A stretch of 64,000 bases of DNA, taken from the NCBI GenBank assembly GCA_024281995.1, contig JAMWZW010000003.1, positions 1-64,000 on the forward strand. Direction: 5' to 3'. Below the pieces are notes generated by a model. That model was not told where the DNA came from. It made no database searches and saw only the letters and a list, made by a program, of their open reading frames with translations. Source of the stretch: Nitrosomonas sp. GTDB taxonomy: Bacteria > Pseudomonadota > Gammaproteobacteria > Burkholderiales > Nitrosomonadaceae. Positions 25,880-35,007 of this stretch are shown in pieces; position 1 is the stretch's first letter, and each line of letters starts with the position of its first letter. The position numbers and the translations under genes are program-made.

Positions 25880-28177
25880 ATGACAGCTGCGAATATAACC
25901 GATGAGCAAAAAACAGAAATTCTGAAAATCGTCGTGGGATTGTTCAATGCTGCGCCAGGAAGTAATTATCTAAATGATTTTACAACTGCAATAACTCATG
26001 GCATGACGACACTGCAGTTGGCTGAAATTTTGGCGATGCAAACTGAATTTTTTGACACGATTATGCCATCATGCCAAGGGATTCCTAAAGAACAGCAGGT
26101 TGAATTGTTGATGAAAAATTTTGACCTTGATACTGGCAACCCTGACCTCCTAAGTGCAGATGCTCAAGCTGAAGCTTATTTCAAAGGACAAATTGATGTT
26201 GGCGTTGGCTTGGGAAAAATTGTCTATGATGCCGTACAGTACCTATCTACTTCACCCGCACCCGAATTTATGGATACCGCAACTTTACTTGCCAACAAAG
26301 TTTTAGTTGCTGAGCTGTATTCTTCCGACCACCCTTCAAATGATCTGATTGAACTACGAGCTATACTTGTTGCAGTATCCACCGTATTTCCAACTAACGT
26401 AACTGAAGCGCAAGAATACCTAGACGGTATTGTCATTGAATTTCCTTATGATGGCAATTTAACCTTAACCTTTGGACAAGACATTGTTGCAGGTGCCGCC
26501 GGTAATGATATTTTTGTGGCAGGCCTCGTTAATGACGGTAAAGGTAACTTAGTGAACAGCCTGGAAAATGGCGACACTCTGGATGGCGGTGAAGGCAAAG
26601 ACACCATCAATGCTACTCTTCAAGCAACAACGATTACGCCTGCGATAACCGGAATTGAAGTATTGAACATCCGGAATGTAACTTCCGATGCGATGGTCGA
26701 TTTCGCCCGCACAACCGACGCACAACAAATTTGGAACTCTGCGTCTTCATCCGATAGAACGTTAACTTATGAAACTGCGCCGATTGCGGCTATTTTTGGT
26801 ATTAGAAAGACTCATTCAACAACCGACATCAAGACTTTCGATGATGTAACAAGTAACGCAGATCATTTATCGTTAGCAGTAGCTGATGCGGGTAGCGATA
26901 CAACCAACGCTGTTATCACTTCGACAGTTAATGCCAGCAACATTGAAACATTGAGCATCGCTGCAACTGGAAAAAACTTTGTCGACATTTCTGCATTTAA
27001 TGCGATTACGAAATTAATAGTAACAAATATAGGTACTGTAGCAGCCGTTGTCGATGCCACCGCTCTAAAAGAATTGGATGCATCAAACAATTGTGGCGGA
27101 GTGCAATTTGACTTCACTCAGGCCAAAACCAATTTAACTATATCCGGTGGTCTCGGAAATGATGTCATTTTCTCAGGCCAGGCTAACGATAGCGTTCATT
27201 TGGGTGCGGGTAATGACAGGATAGTATTCGCTGCAGGAACGATCAATGCTGATGATATTGTAGACGGTGGTGAGGGAACAGATATCTTTGCAATTGTTGG
27301 TGATGATATTGGCCTTTTAAATGGTGCTGTACATACCGGTTTTGAAGTGTTGGAACTAACTGCTACAAAAAATTCTGCCTCTTTCGACAATACCGGATCA
27401 ATTGTGGAAAAAATCATTCTATCGGGTAGCGTCACGGATGGCGGCGATTTAAACATCGATAATTTGGGGAACGGAATACTCGAAATTCAAACAAGCCAGA
27501 ACAAGAATGACATTCATGTATCCGGAACAACCATCAATTTGCTTATCAATGCTAATACTGCAATCACGGTAAATAGTTTGAATGTTAGCAATGATGCTGC
27601 AGTGAATATCAGCACAGCAACTGAGGCTGGCGATACAAGAATTTCCACAATCGAAACAGATGGTGTAACAACATTAACATTTTCAGGTGCTGGCGATGTG
27701 ATCATCACAGCTATGACAGATGCCAATAATGCCAACAACGCAACAACGAGAATTACAGAATTAAATCTGATCAATCAAACCGGTGGATTTGAAATATCAG
27801 CCAACAACATCGGTTATGGTACTCAATTCCTATTGGCAAATTTAGGCAATACTAGCAAAGCGAAATTCGATTTTGACGGCGACAAAGTTACTGATGATGC
27901 CTCGTACTTCGATGCTGCGTCAGGATCTCGCGATACTTTTGTTTTTACCACAGCATTTGATGGAAATATTGCCATCACAACTGGTGAATTTGGCAGTAAT
28001 GCAACGGATGATCTAATCGATTTAACTGCTTTCAATCTCACAGGAACTAGCGATCTCAATTTCAGTTCAAAGAGCGCCGGTTTGTTAATTTCTAGCAAGA
28101 CCGATGCCTTTGATGGCCACATTTTTCTCGTTGGAGTGTCAAAATCGGAAATTGACGCAGCAGATTTCGTTTTTTAA
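25880..28177 (+). CDS. S-layer/RTX-like beta-strand repeat protein, probable type I secretion substrate
   Basis: The 765-residue protein lacks a signal peptide and is acidic, rich in Asn, Thr and Asp, and almost free of Cys. The N-terminal 190 residues are helical (a DUF4214-like segment), followed by beta-strand repeats. A few Gly-Asp-rich RTX units appear (DTLDGGEGKDTINA near 235, GGLGNDVIFSGQANDSVHLGAGNDRI around 420-450, split). The C-terminus is DAADFVF, with a hydrophobic end typical of type I signals. This architecture resembles S-layer proteins such as RsaA, which bind calcium and coat the cell. No ABC exporter genes are next to it. AAGGGA precedes the ATG. Confidence 0.7.
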   Translation: MTAANITDEQKTEILKIVVGLFNAAPGSNYLNDFTTAITHGMTTLQLAEILAMQTEFFDTIMPSCQGIPKEQQVELLMKNFDLDTGNPDLLSADAQAEAYFKGQIDVGVGLGKIVYDAVQYLSTSPAPEFMDTATLLANKVLVAELYSSDHPSNDLIELRAILVAVSTVFPTNVTEAQEYLDGIVIEFPYDGNLTLTFGQDIVAGAAGNDIFVAGLVNDGKGNLVNSLENGDTLDGGEGKDTINATLQATTITPAITGIEVLNIRNVTSDAMVDFARTTDAQQIWNSASSSDRTLTYETAPIAAIFGIRKTHSTTDIKTFDDVTSNADHLSLAVADAGSDTTNAVITSTVNASNIETLSIAATGKNFVDISAFNAITKLIVTNIGTVAAVVDATALKELDASNNCGGVQFDFTQAKTNLTISGGLGNDVIFSGQANDSVHLGAGNDRIVFAAGTINADDIVDGGEGTDIFAIVGDDIGLLNGAVHTGFEVLELTATKNSASFDNTGSIVEKIILSGSVTDGGDLNIDNLGNGILEIQTSQNKNDIHVSGTTINLLINANTAITVNSLNVSNDAAVNISTATEAGDTRISTIETDGVTTLTFSGAGDVIITAMTDANNANNATTRITELNLINQTGGFEISANNIGYGTQFLLANLGNTSKAKFDFDGDKVTDDASYFDAASGSRDTFVFTTAFDGNIAITTGEFGSNATDDLIDLTAFNLTGTSDLNFSSKSAGLLISSKTDAFDGHIFLVGVSKSEIDAADFVF

Positions 28178-28314
28178 ACATTATTGAATGATTCATTACC
28201 TTTAAATAGATCAGGATATAATGAACAATACCCTGCGGATTCCATAGTTGACGCAATAGATTGCATCACTTCGAATACTTAATTTTAGCTAGGTTACCAT
28301 CAAGGAGACCCATA

Positions 28315-28782
28315 ATGACAAACGGTCGCAACGTACCTCCAATCCGCCCCGCAAACATCGATCAACTCCTATTGACTATTCAGAACGAGTTTCCAACCGC
28401 TGGAATTCGCATTACTGGTCGAGCGCGCACCATAAGACGCCAAGCAGAGTTAATGGCGCAAAGGATACGCGCCAACAGGCAAGAATTTCTCAGGACCTAT
28501 CGGCCGGCTCAGCACATCACCGAAATGGATCAGTGGTACCTTCAAAACCCGACAGCAACTGAGCAGGTAACGGTGAATGAATTTGAAAGAATAATCCAGG
28601 ACGCCAGGGCGCGAGGTGCTCAAGTCTCCAATCACCTGTCGGATACGGCACGCGACATTAGCTGGCCTATTGGAACCAATCAGCAACTAGATGCAATAGA
28701 AGCTCGCGTCAGAGCCTTAGGTGCAAGGGTTCTTCGTGAACCTAATGCAGCCGGAGGGAGGCATTGGCATGTGGACTGGTAA
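28315..28782 (+). CDS. M15-type (DD-peptidase fold) metallopeptidase without signal peptide
   Basis: The 155-residue protein ends in the M15/VanY-like pattern SNHLSDTARDISW (H107, D114) and GRHWHVDW (H152), the three zinc ligands of D,D- or L,D-peptidases that cut peptidoglycan stem peptides. The start at 28315 follows CAAGGAG. The N-terminal half is helical and basic (ITGRARTIRRQAELM). Its length fits phage-type endolysins. No signal peptide is seen, so if it reaches the periplasm it needs another route. The next gene overlaps it by 14 bp and encodes a lipoprotein, which suggests a toxin-immunity pair. Confidence 0.72.
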   Translation: MTNGRNVPPIRPANIDQLLLTIQNEFPTAGIRITGRARTIRRQAELMAQRIRANRQEFLRTYRPAQHITEMDQWYLQNPTATEQVTVNEFERIIQDARARGAQVSNHLSDTARDISWPIGTNQQLDAIEARVRALGARVLREPNAAGGRHWHVDW

Positions 28783-29308
28783 ACGAGCAACACAATGGTG
28801 CATTATGCTCATCACACTTGTATTGGTCACATGCTCCTCTAAGGGTGAGACAGAAAAAAAGCAAGCCGAGCCTAACGCTGCCTGGTGGTACACGATAGAA
28901 TTTAAATCAACATCAACAATCGTTCACGGCTTTGACCTGCGCAACATTGATGAAAACTGGAAACTTGCGGCTGCTCTTGATATCACCTTGCTCAAGGGAC
29001 GAATCCCGGAAGATGACATCCAGCACTTTGAAAACTCGACATTGTCATTTTCACTGATCTCTGATGTCGATGGCGACGGCCTGCCAGAAGAACTGTTTGT
29101 TGGAGTCTACGAGACGAATGAAAGTGAAAAGGGACGGTTTGTCGCGATCACCCGCAAAGGGCAGGTACTCGAACACTTCAAGGAGAGGGGGAATAGTGGC
29201 TTCAGTGCCCTTCTACAAGCCGATGGAGAAATCCGTTGGTACAAGTGCATGGAATGCGGAGAATTCGAATCGATCCGATGGAGTGATGGATCGTTCATTC
29301 TTGAATAA
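28769..29308 (+). CDS. Putative lipoprotein coupled to the M15 peptidase gene
   Basis: The 179-residue product begins at ATG 28769, which lies inside the preceding gene and has a very strong GGAGGGAGG site. A signal peptide (about 1-22) ends with LVTC, an acceptable lipobox. The mature part has an acidic DVDGDGLPEELFVG segment like FG-GAP/EF-hand-type calcium loops and a CMECGEFESIRW end. It would sit in the periplasm, where it could inhibit the peptidase. The family is not recognised, and the immunity role is inferred only from the overlap and localisation. Confidence 0.6.
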   Translation: MWTGKRATQWCIMLITLVLVTCSSKGETEKKQAEPNAAWWYTIEFKSTSTIVHGFDLRNIDENWKLAAALDITLLKGRIPEDDIQHFENSTLSFSLISDVDGDGLPEELFVGVYETNESEKGRFVAITRKGQVLEHFKERGNSGFSALLQADGEIRWYKCMECGEFESIRWSDGSFILE

Positions 29309-29504
29309 TTCAAAGAAGTAGAAATATAACAATAGGTTATAGCGAATGGTACGCTATGCCGCCGTTGAATCAGCGCATCAGTTCATAGAAACAATGACTC
29401 CAATAGCAATTGCGAGACCGGTATTGAATGCATAGCAGAAAGCAACTACTGAATAAAATTTCACACGATTAGCCACATTCACTCAAGACAATTCACTCAT
29501 TATT

Positions 29505-30611
29505 ATGAAAACAACAGCTTTTATCGCGATTACTGCCATCGTTGCAATAATTGCTTACCTTAGTTTCTTACCGGTACCGATCGCACCGGTAAGCTGGAGC
29601 GCGCCAACTGCGCCAGGATATTCAGGGCCACATGAAACAAATAACCGGTTAGCTAATTTACAATTTATTACCCTGGGTAGCGAAGAGGGACCGGAACATG
29701 TGGTGCTGGCGCGTGACGGTAAGCTTTACGCATCCATGGCAAGCGGCAATATTGTACGCATGAATCCCGATGGCACTGTACTGGAAGTATTCGTTTCTAC
29801 TGGTGGCCGGGTTTTGGGTTTTGATTTCGATGCTTCCGGTAATTTGATTGCCGCCGATGCGTTGCGTGGGATGCTCAAAATTGCACCAGATGGCACGATC
29901 GCCGCATTGGCAAGTATTACCGATGAATCAGCCAGTTATCCTAATAGTCTTGTGATAGCGTGTAATGGCAAGATTTATTTTACAGATTCTTCCGCACGTT
30001 TTGGGCCATCGGTTTGGGGCGGTACTTTCGAAGCAAGCGTTTTGGACATTGTTGAGCAATCAGCCACTGGGCGCGTAATTGAATACGATCCGGCCGAGGA
30101 CCGGGTACGCATCGTAGCCAGAGGATTGAGTTTTGCCAATGGCATTGCGCTGTCGCAGGATGAGCAGACATTGTTTGTTAATGAAACCGGCCGCTACCGG
30201 GTGTGGAAAATTGCCGCTAGCGCCGACGATCTCGATGTTCGAGTTAATTCTATGCAGGCCCGCGTGCTGTTCGACAATCTGCCCGGATATCCCGATAACT
30301 TGATGCGCGGCATGGATGGCAGAATCTGGCTCGGTTTCGCCAAACCACGTAATGTAATCATCGATTGGATGAGCGACAAACCTTTTTTACGCAAGATAGT
30401 GTTACGTTTGCCGCGGGTATTGTGGCCGATGCCCGAAGCCTATGGCCATGTGATGGCATTTGCCGAAGATGGTACAGTCGTTGCCGACTTACAGGATCCT
30501 TCCGGTGCTTATCCGGAAACCACCGGTGTGACCGAAACCAGTGATCGTCTCTATGTGCAAAGCCTGCATGCAAAAAGACTGGGTTGGCTAAGCAAAGATA
30601 CGATCAAATGA
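29505..30611 (+). CDS. SMP-30/gluconolactonase/LRE-like (strictosidine synthase-type) beta-propeller protein
   Basis: The 368-residue protein has an N-terminal anchor (about residues 5-24) and a six-bladed propeller pattern: EGPEHVVLARDGKLYAS, GRVLGFDFDASGNLIAADA, SYPNSLVIACNGKIYFTDSS, GLSFANGIALSQDEQTLFVNETGRYRVW and GYPDNLMRGMDGRIWLG. SMP-30-like proteins hydrolyse lactones using a divalent metal; the substrate here is unknown. A broken paralogue lies 4.4 kb upstream at 25065. It is followed 26 bp later by a methyltransferase gene on the same strand. Confidence 0.82.
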   Translation: MKTTAFIAITAIVAIIAYLSFLPVPIAPVSWSAPTAPGYSGPHETNNRLANLQFITLGSEEGPEHVVLARDGKLYASMASGNIVRMNPDGTVLEVFVSTGGRVLGFDFDASGNLIAADALRGMLKIAPDGTIAALASITDESASYPNSLVIACNGKIYFTDSSARFGPSVWGGTFEASVLDIVEQSATGRVIEYDPAEDRVRIVARGLSFANGIALSQDEQTLFVNETGRYRVWKIAASADDLDVRVNSMQARVLFDNLPGYPDNLMRGMDGRIWLGFAKPRNVIIDWMSDKPFLRKIVLRLPRVLWPMPEAYGHVMAFAEDGTVVADLQDPSGAYPETTGVTETSDRLYVQSLHAKRLGWLSKDTIK

Positions 30612-30637
30612 TTAGTTCAAATTGAAAACATAGCATT

Positions 30638-31288
30638 ATGAAAAAATCCCGGCACTATATCCCCGCCATGCACTTTCACTGGCTGACGCGCTGGTACGAT
30701 CCTGTGATGCGGGCACTGTTTCCAGAATCGGGAATCCATGCAAACTTGATCACGCAAGCGCATATCCAGCCTGGCCAAACCATATTGGACACCGGTTGCG
30801 GAACCGGCACGTTGACATTATTGATCAAGCAAACTCATCCGGACACCATTATTCATGGACTGGATATCGATCCAAAGATATTGCAAATCGCACAACAGAA
30901 AGCCGAACAAACGGGTCAAACCGTTCATTGGCAACAAGGTATGGCTACCTGCATGCCTTATCCCGATCAGAGCTTCGATCATGTATTCGCCAGTTTATTA
31001 CTGCACCATTTAACGCGGCAGGATAAACAACATATGCTGCGGGAAGCGTTCCGGGTGCTCAAGCCCGGTGGCAAGCTGCATGTGGTGGATTTCGGCAAGC
31101 CACACAATTCAATGATGTGGCTGATTTCCTGTATCGTGCGCTGGTTTGAAGAAATCCACGATCATGTTATTGGCCGATTGCCGGTTTTGATCGCAGATGC
31201 CGGCTTTGACCGGGTGGAAGAAGCTGATTGCTACCGTACCATCGCCGGTACGATCGCAATCTATCATGCAAGCAAATCGATACGCTAA
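30638..31288 (+). CDS. Class I SAM-dependent methyltransferase
   Basis: The 216-residue protein has a Rossmann methyltransferase core: LDTGCGTGTLTLLI (motif I, about 50-63), IHGLDIDPKIL (motif II), QSFDHVFASLLLHH (motif IV) and FRVLKPGGKLHVVDFGKP (post-motif). The N-terminus (HFHWLTRWYDPVM) resembles UbiE/COQ5- or Arsenic/phosphatidylethanolamine-type enzymes, but the substrate cannot be told. It is co-directional with the SMP-30-like gene (26-bp gap). Confidence 0.8.
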   Translation: MKKSRHYIPAMHFHWLTRWYDPVMRALFPESGIHANLITQAHIQPGQTILDTGCGTGTLTLLIKQTHPDTIIHGLDIDPKILQIAQQKAEQTGQTVHWQQGMATCMPYPDQSFDHVFASLLLHHLTRQDKQHMLREAFRVLKPGGKLHVVDFGKPHNSMMWLISCIVRWFEEIHDHVIGRLPVLIADAGFDRVEEADCYRTIAGTIAIYHASKSIR

Positions 31289-31361
31289 CAGCTATTAGCG
31301 TTATCAAGGTGTTGCGATTGATTTCTCGGGTTTTCTCAACCATCAGAAATCCTTGAACAAT

Positions 31362-31429
31362 TGTCATTTCGAACGCAGCGAGAAATCTATGCTATTGATC
31401 GCCAGATATTCCTCTCTACGTTCAATGAT
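31362..31429. repeat. REP/MITE-like dispersed palindromic element, copy 3
   Basis: A 68-bp imperfect palindrome: TGTCATTTCGAACGCAGCG at the left pairs with a right arm ending CTACGTTCAATGATA; GAGAAATCT and AGATATTCC are inside. It lies in the 403-bp gap between the methyltransferase gene and lodA, which otherwise holds no gene. See copies at 10194 and 17534. Confidence 0.6.
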
Positions 31430-31691
31430 ACCTGTGGATTATCCTAAAAACCGCTTTTAGAATTTTCAGAACCTTTCTAACCCACTCTATTCATTCGTAA
31501 AATTCAGCATACCTCAATTGAGAGACAGGTGAATTTTGCAGGATCGACTAATTGTCAGACAGTGGATTATTTAAATGGTATGCTTTTTCTTCATTCATTA
31601 ATTTTTCTGGGGATATATCACAGTGGAGTATGTCACAGTATTTGCCCAACATTTCATTCGATTACACACTTTTGAAAAGGAGTAGGCACAA

Positions 31692-33257
31692 ATGAAAACG
31701 ATCTATCGTATTTATCCGGCGATTGGAATTGCTCGTATCGGAAATAGTGAAACAGAATACTTCCTTGGGCCCGAAGCCCCGGGAATTGTTCCCGATGGCC
31801 CATACCGGGATCAAATGATGCCGGGAAAAATCAAGCCGCAGGGCGTTCGATTCAGAATCTACGCGTTTGAGCGCGATGATTGTGGCAATGAAACCTTGAA
31901 GCAGGAAATTGTGGCGGACAGCACCACCAAAATTACGTGGCAGGTACACCTGGTCAATCGCAAAGCAGCAAGCGGCGTCTTTCCACCGGGAGGACCGTCA
32001 GCGCCGCCGCGCAACAGCGACTATGACCGATCGGGATTAGTCATCGACGCTTTTCCTCAATCTATTTCAGGGGTTAATCAGGAAATTGGGCCACTCGGTG
32101 GAGAAATTAACTTTATCAGGAATGGTAATATCGAAGGCAGCGCAAAAGTTGTGCTAGGACGATTGTTAACCGACGATCACGGCCGATTGATCGTGATTGG
32201 GGGGCCGGGTAAATCCGCATCTCCGTTGGGAAAAGGACTTTTTAGTTTCGCCAACAATGATGGCTGGTACGATGGTGTTTCTGATGGACCCATACAAGCT
32301 GTTATTCAGGTTGAAGGACAAGAACCAATTACCGCCGAGGGTGGCGCGTGGTTGGTTGTAGCGCCGCCATCGTATGCACCCGGTATTGAACACGTAACCA
32401 CTTGGTACGATCAGGCACAAAATGTCTCAGCAAGGTTTATCTCTCCGCATCTTATTAAAACAGCGCTCTCCTTTACCAAGGACATTTACCCGATTCTCAA
32501 GCGCACGGTTCTGCTTCACTGGGTGGTGGAACGTGAAAACCGTTATCATGGGGGCGCAGGAAACTTTCTTTCAGACCAGCGACTTAATAAATTAGCTGAC
32601 AATAGCGACAGCGCCAAGTCCGTACGGCAAAACCTTTTTAAAATGCTGATGAAACCCAATACCATCGTTGATCCCAATACGTTACCCCCGATGGCACCAC
32701 CGAATATGCCCAAGTTAAACAGCGGGCTCGATCCCGATGATCCCAGCAAAGGCGAATTCGCGGCACTGACCGAATACCAATATGCCATGATGGAAAAATG
32801 GGCTAACGGAGACTTTACCGCTGATTGGACAGGCGAGCCTGTACCTGTTCCGTTCGAAAATCTGCCGCTAGATGAGCAACCGGATGCGCTAACACGCGCC
32901 GCATTGGAAGGATGCATCGGATCGCCTTTTTTCCCCGGCATCGAAGTCACTTATGTGATTGCGCAAGCGGCTACCTATGAAGCGCCATTTCGCATCAAAC
33001 AAAGCCTACCGCCCGGTTTTCTCACAGAGCGCATGGCGTTACCGTGGCAAGCGGATTTTTTTGCCTGTGGAGAACTGTGGTGGCCAGCGCAACGACCTGT
33101 TGAAGTTGTCACCGATGCGGGTCAAATTCAGCCATTTTCTCGAGGTGTGCAGAGCTACGGCGATATGGTGAAGTGGTGGACAGAGCTTGGATTTGTGGTC
33201 AAAAAAGATGATAAATTTGTCGAAAGCGAACGCAATCCGATCAATGGGCAAAGCTAG
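31692..33257 (+). CDS. lodA: LodA/GoxA-like CTQ-dependent amino acid oxidase
   Basis: The 521-residue protein belongs to the LodA family (YRIYPAIGIARIGNS start, LVNRKAASGVFPPGG, DDHGRLIVIGGPG). LodA oxidises lysine at the epsilon-amine, GoxA oxidises glycine; both release hydrogen peroxide and are used as antibacterial agents. The cysteine-tryptophylquinone cofactor should form from C408 (in EGCIGSPFFPGIEV) and W452 (in LPWQADFF). It is much shorter than Marinomonas LodA (about 726 residues). A strong AAAAGGAG site precedes the ATG. lodB overlaps its 3' end. Substrate unassigned. Confidence 0.88.
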   Translation: MKTIYRIYPAIGIARIGNSETEYFLGPEAPGIVPDGPYRDQMMPGKIKPQGVRFRIYAFERDDCGNETLKQEIVADSTTKITWQVHLVNRKAASGVFPPGGPSAPPRNSDYDRSGLVIDAFPQSISGVNQEIGPLGGEINFIRNGNIEGSAKVVLGRLLTDDHGRLIVIGGPGKSASPLGKGLFSFANNDGWYDGVSDGPIQAVIQVEGQEPITAEGGAWLVVAPPSYAPGIEHVTTWYDQAQNVSARFISPHLIKTALSFTKDIYPILKRTVLLHWVVERENRYHGGAGNFLSDQRLNKLADNSDSAKSVRQNLFKMLMKPNTIVDPNTLPPMAPPNMPKLNSGLDPDDPSKGEFAALTEYQYAMMEKWANGDFTADWTGEPVPVPFENLPLDEQPDALTRAALEGCIGSPFFPGIEVTYVIAQAATYEAPFRIKQSLPPGFLTERMALPWQADFFACGELWWPAQRPVEVVTDAGQIQPFSRGVQSYGDMVKWWTELGFVVKKDDKFVESERNPINGQS

Positions 33258-34371
33258 CAATGCATACGACGTGGTTGTGATTGGCGGTGGTCCCTGTGGT
33301 CTCGCCGTCGCACTCAGTTTGGCCAAGAATGGATTGAGCGTCGCCATTATCGAAAGGGGATCCTATAACCAGAAGCGTGTCGGCGAGCACCTCCCGGCGT
33401 CGGCACTCGGCGTACTTCAAGAATTGGGCGTGCCGGCTGCGTTAGTCGATGACAAAGAACATCTGCATTGTGCAGGTGTGGTGTCTTGGTGGGGAAATGA
33501 CAATTTCCCGCACAGTGTGAATTATTTTTTTCATCCCTTCGGGCATGGCGTTAATCTGTCGCGGCCAAAATTTGATCGGGCTTTTGCAGATTATGTGCGT
33601 CGCATGGGCGTAGTTATTTTCGACCATGCGAAAATTCAAAAATCATCCCAAAACACCGGTTCATGGCACATTGATATTGCTGATGGCAAAAATAATGATC
33701 ACCTGCAAGCGCTATTTATTATTGATGCCAGTGGCAAATCAGCCAGTTTTTCCAGAATGCAAGGAAGCCGTATCGTGACATTTGAATCGCAACTTGCTGT
33801 TATCCGCTACTATACGACATGCGCACTACCTCTTAGTAACCGAGAAAATCATGTCGTGATTGAATCCTGCGACATCGGCTGGTGGTATTTTGCCCCGCTC
33901 TCTGGCGGTAATTGCGTATGCATGCTCGTTACCGATCCCGATTTAATCGATTTGAGAAAACACACCATCGACATGAGCTGGCACTCCAGGCTTGAGAAAA
34001 CCCGGGCAATTGCACAATTAGTACATCCTTTTACAACAGCGTCAGATATCTCAGTCTGTTCGGCAAGAACCCAGCGGCTGAATCGCTTTCATGGTGAAGG
34101 GTGGTTAACAATCGGAGATGCGGCGATGGCGTTCGATCCTCTGTCGTCACATGGCATTACCAAGGGATTGCGGCATGGCTGGATGGCGGGAAAAGCTATT
34201 TCTCATTATATTCGAGGCGACAACTTTGCCATTCGTCGCTTTTGCCAGGATTTAGAGCAGATCTTCGCAGAGTACCTAAGCACCCGCGCTGGCTACTATG
34301 CCACCGAGCAACGCTGGGCTGATTCATTATTCTGGCGCCGTCGGCACTGCTTTGATCAACAGCAGCATTGA
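33244..34371 (+). CDS. lodB: LodB-like flavoprotein required for CTQ formation
   Basis: The 375-residue FAD-dependent monooxygenase-like protein begins with a dinucleotide-binding motif VVVIGGGPCGLAVALSLAKNG and carries the second FAD motif TIGDAAMAFDPLSSHGITKGL. In LodA systems this partner hydroxylates the tryptophan so that the CTQ cofactor can form. The ATG at 33244 overlaps the lodA 3' end by 14 bp; a longer frame from 33187 would run further into lodA. The pair is the standard two-gene unit. Confidence 0.88.
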   Translation: MGKASNAYDVVVIGGGPCGLAVALSLAKNGLSVAIIERGSYNQKRVGEHLPASALGVLQELGVPAALVDDKEHLHCAGVVSWWGNDNFPHSVNYFFHPFGHGVNLSRPKFDRAFADYVRRMGVVIFDHAKIQKSSQNTGSWHIDIADGKNNDHLQALFIIDASGKSASFSRMQGSRIVTFESQLAVIRYYTTCALPLSNRENHVVIESCDIGWWYFAPLSGGNCVCMLVTDPDLIDLRKHTIDMSWHSRLEKTRAIAQLVHPFTTASDISVCSARTQRLNRFHGEGWLTIGDAAMAFDPLSSHGITKGLRHGWMAGKAISHYIRGDNFAIRRFCQDLEQIFAEYLSTRAGYYATEQRWADSLFWRRRHCFDQQQH

Positions 34372-34417
34372 ATGAATTGCGATTCGTTGCGACTCATGCT
34401 CAAAGGACCTATTACCA

Positions 34418-34996
34418 ATGAAAAAAATTAAAATCTTCCTCGCCTCATCTAAAGCACTCCAATCCGAACGTGAACATTTCGAACGGGAAATCTATCGCAA
34501 ATGCAAGGCTTGGTTTGACCGGGAAATTTTCCTGCATCTCGATATCTGGGAGGACCTGTCCGCCCGCATGTCGCTTGAAGGTTCGCAGAGCGCGTACAAT
34601 CAGTATGTTAAAGCTGCCGACCTGTTCGTGCTGCTAGTACACAGCAAAGTAGGCATGTATACCGCGGAAGAGTTTGATACTGCTTTCGGACAGTTTCAAG
34701 CAACGAAGAAGCCATTCATTTTCACTTATTTCAAAACACCTGATGGCGTGATTACGGATACGAGCCTCGCTGAATTTCATCAGAAGCTGAAAGAGCTGAA
34801 TCATTTCTACAGTCCTTTCAACGATAAAAATGATCTTTGGGTGCAGTTCAACAAGGAACTGGACCGGCTGGAAACGGATGGATTTACGGAATTCAAGCGC
34901 GACGATAGGAACCAGGCTGACCGCACCATTACGCAAGGCGACAAAAGTATATATATTGAAAAAGCCGGCGACGGCACGACGATTAACATTCAATAA
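34418..34996 (+). CDS. TIR-like effector with C-terminal amyloid-type signalling motif
   Basis: The 192-residue protein has a TIR/DUF4062-like domain: KIKIFLASSKAL at the first strand, LDIWEDLS, AADLFVLLVHSKVG and YTAEEFDTAF, with E84/E85 in the place of the TIR catalytic Glu, and KPFIFTYFK. Such effectors often cut NAD+. A linker leads to residues 169-191 (RTITQGDKSIYIEKAGD, then GTTINI), which match residues 6-28 of the next protein. This sharing is the hallmark of bacterial amyloid signalling sequences, in which an NLR nucleates the effector. The NLR gene starts 11 bp downstream. AAAGGA precedes the ATG. Confidence 0.75.
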   Translation: MKKIKIFLASSKALQSEREHFEREIYRKCKAWFDREIFLHLDIWEDLSARMSLEGSQSAYNQYVKAADLFVLLVHSKVGMYTAEEFDTAFGQFQATKKPFIFTYFKTPDGVITDTSLAEFHQKLKELNHFYSPFNDKNDLWVQFNKELDRLETDGFTEFKRDDRNQADRTITQGDKSIYIEKAGDGTTINIQ

Positions 34997-35007
34997 CCGC
35001 TACCATC

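Noticed and set aside
34418-34996. DUF4062-only reading of the effector
   Set aside because: The DUF4062 and TIR-like patterns overlap; the SKVG and TAEEF stretch and the genetic pairing with an NLR fit a TIR-like effector better, but this is not proven.
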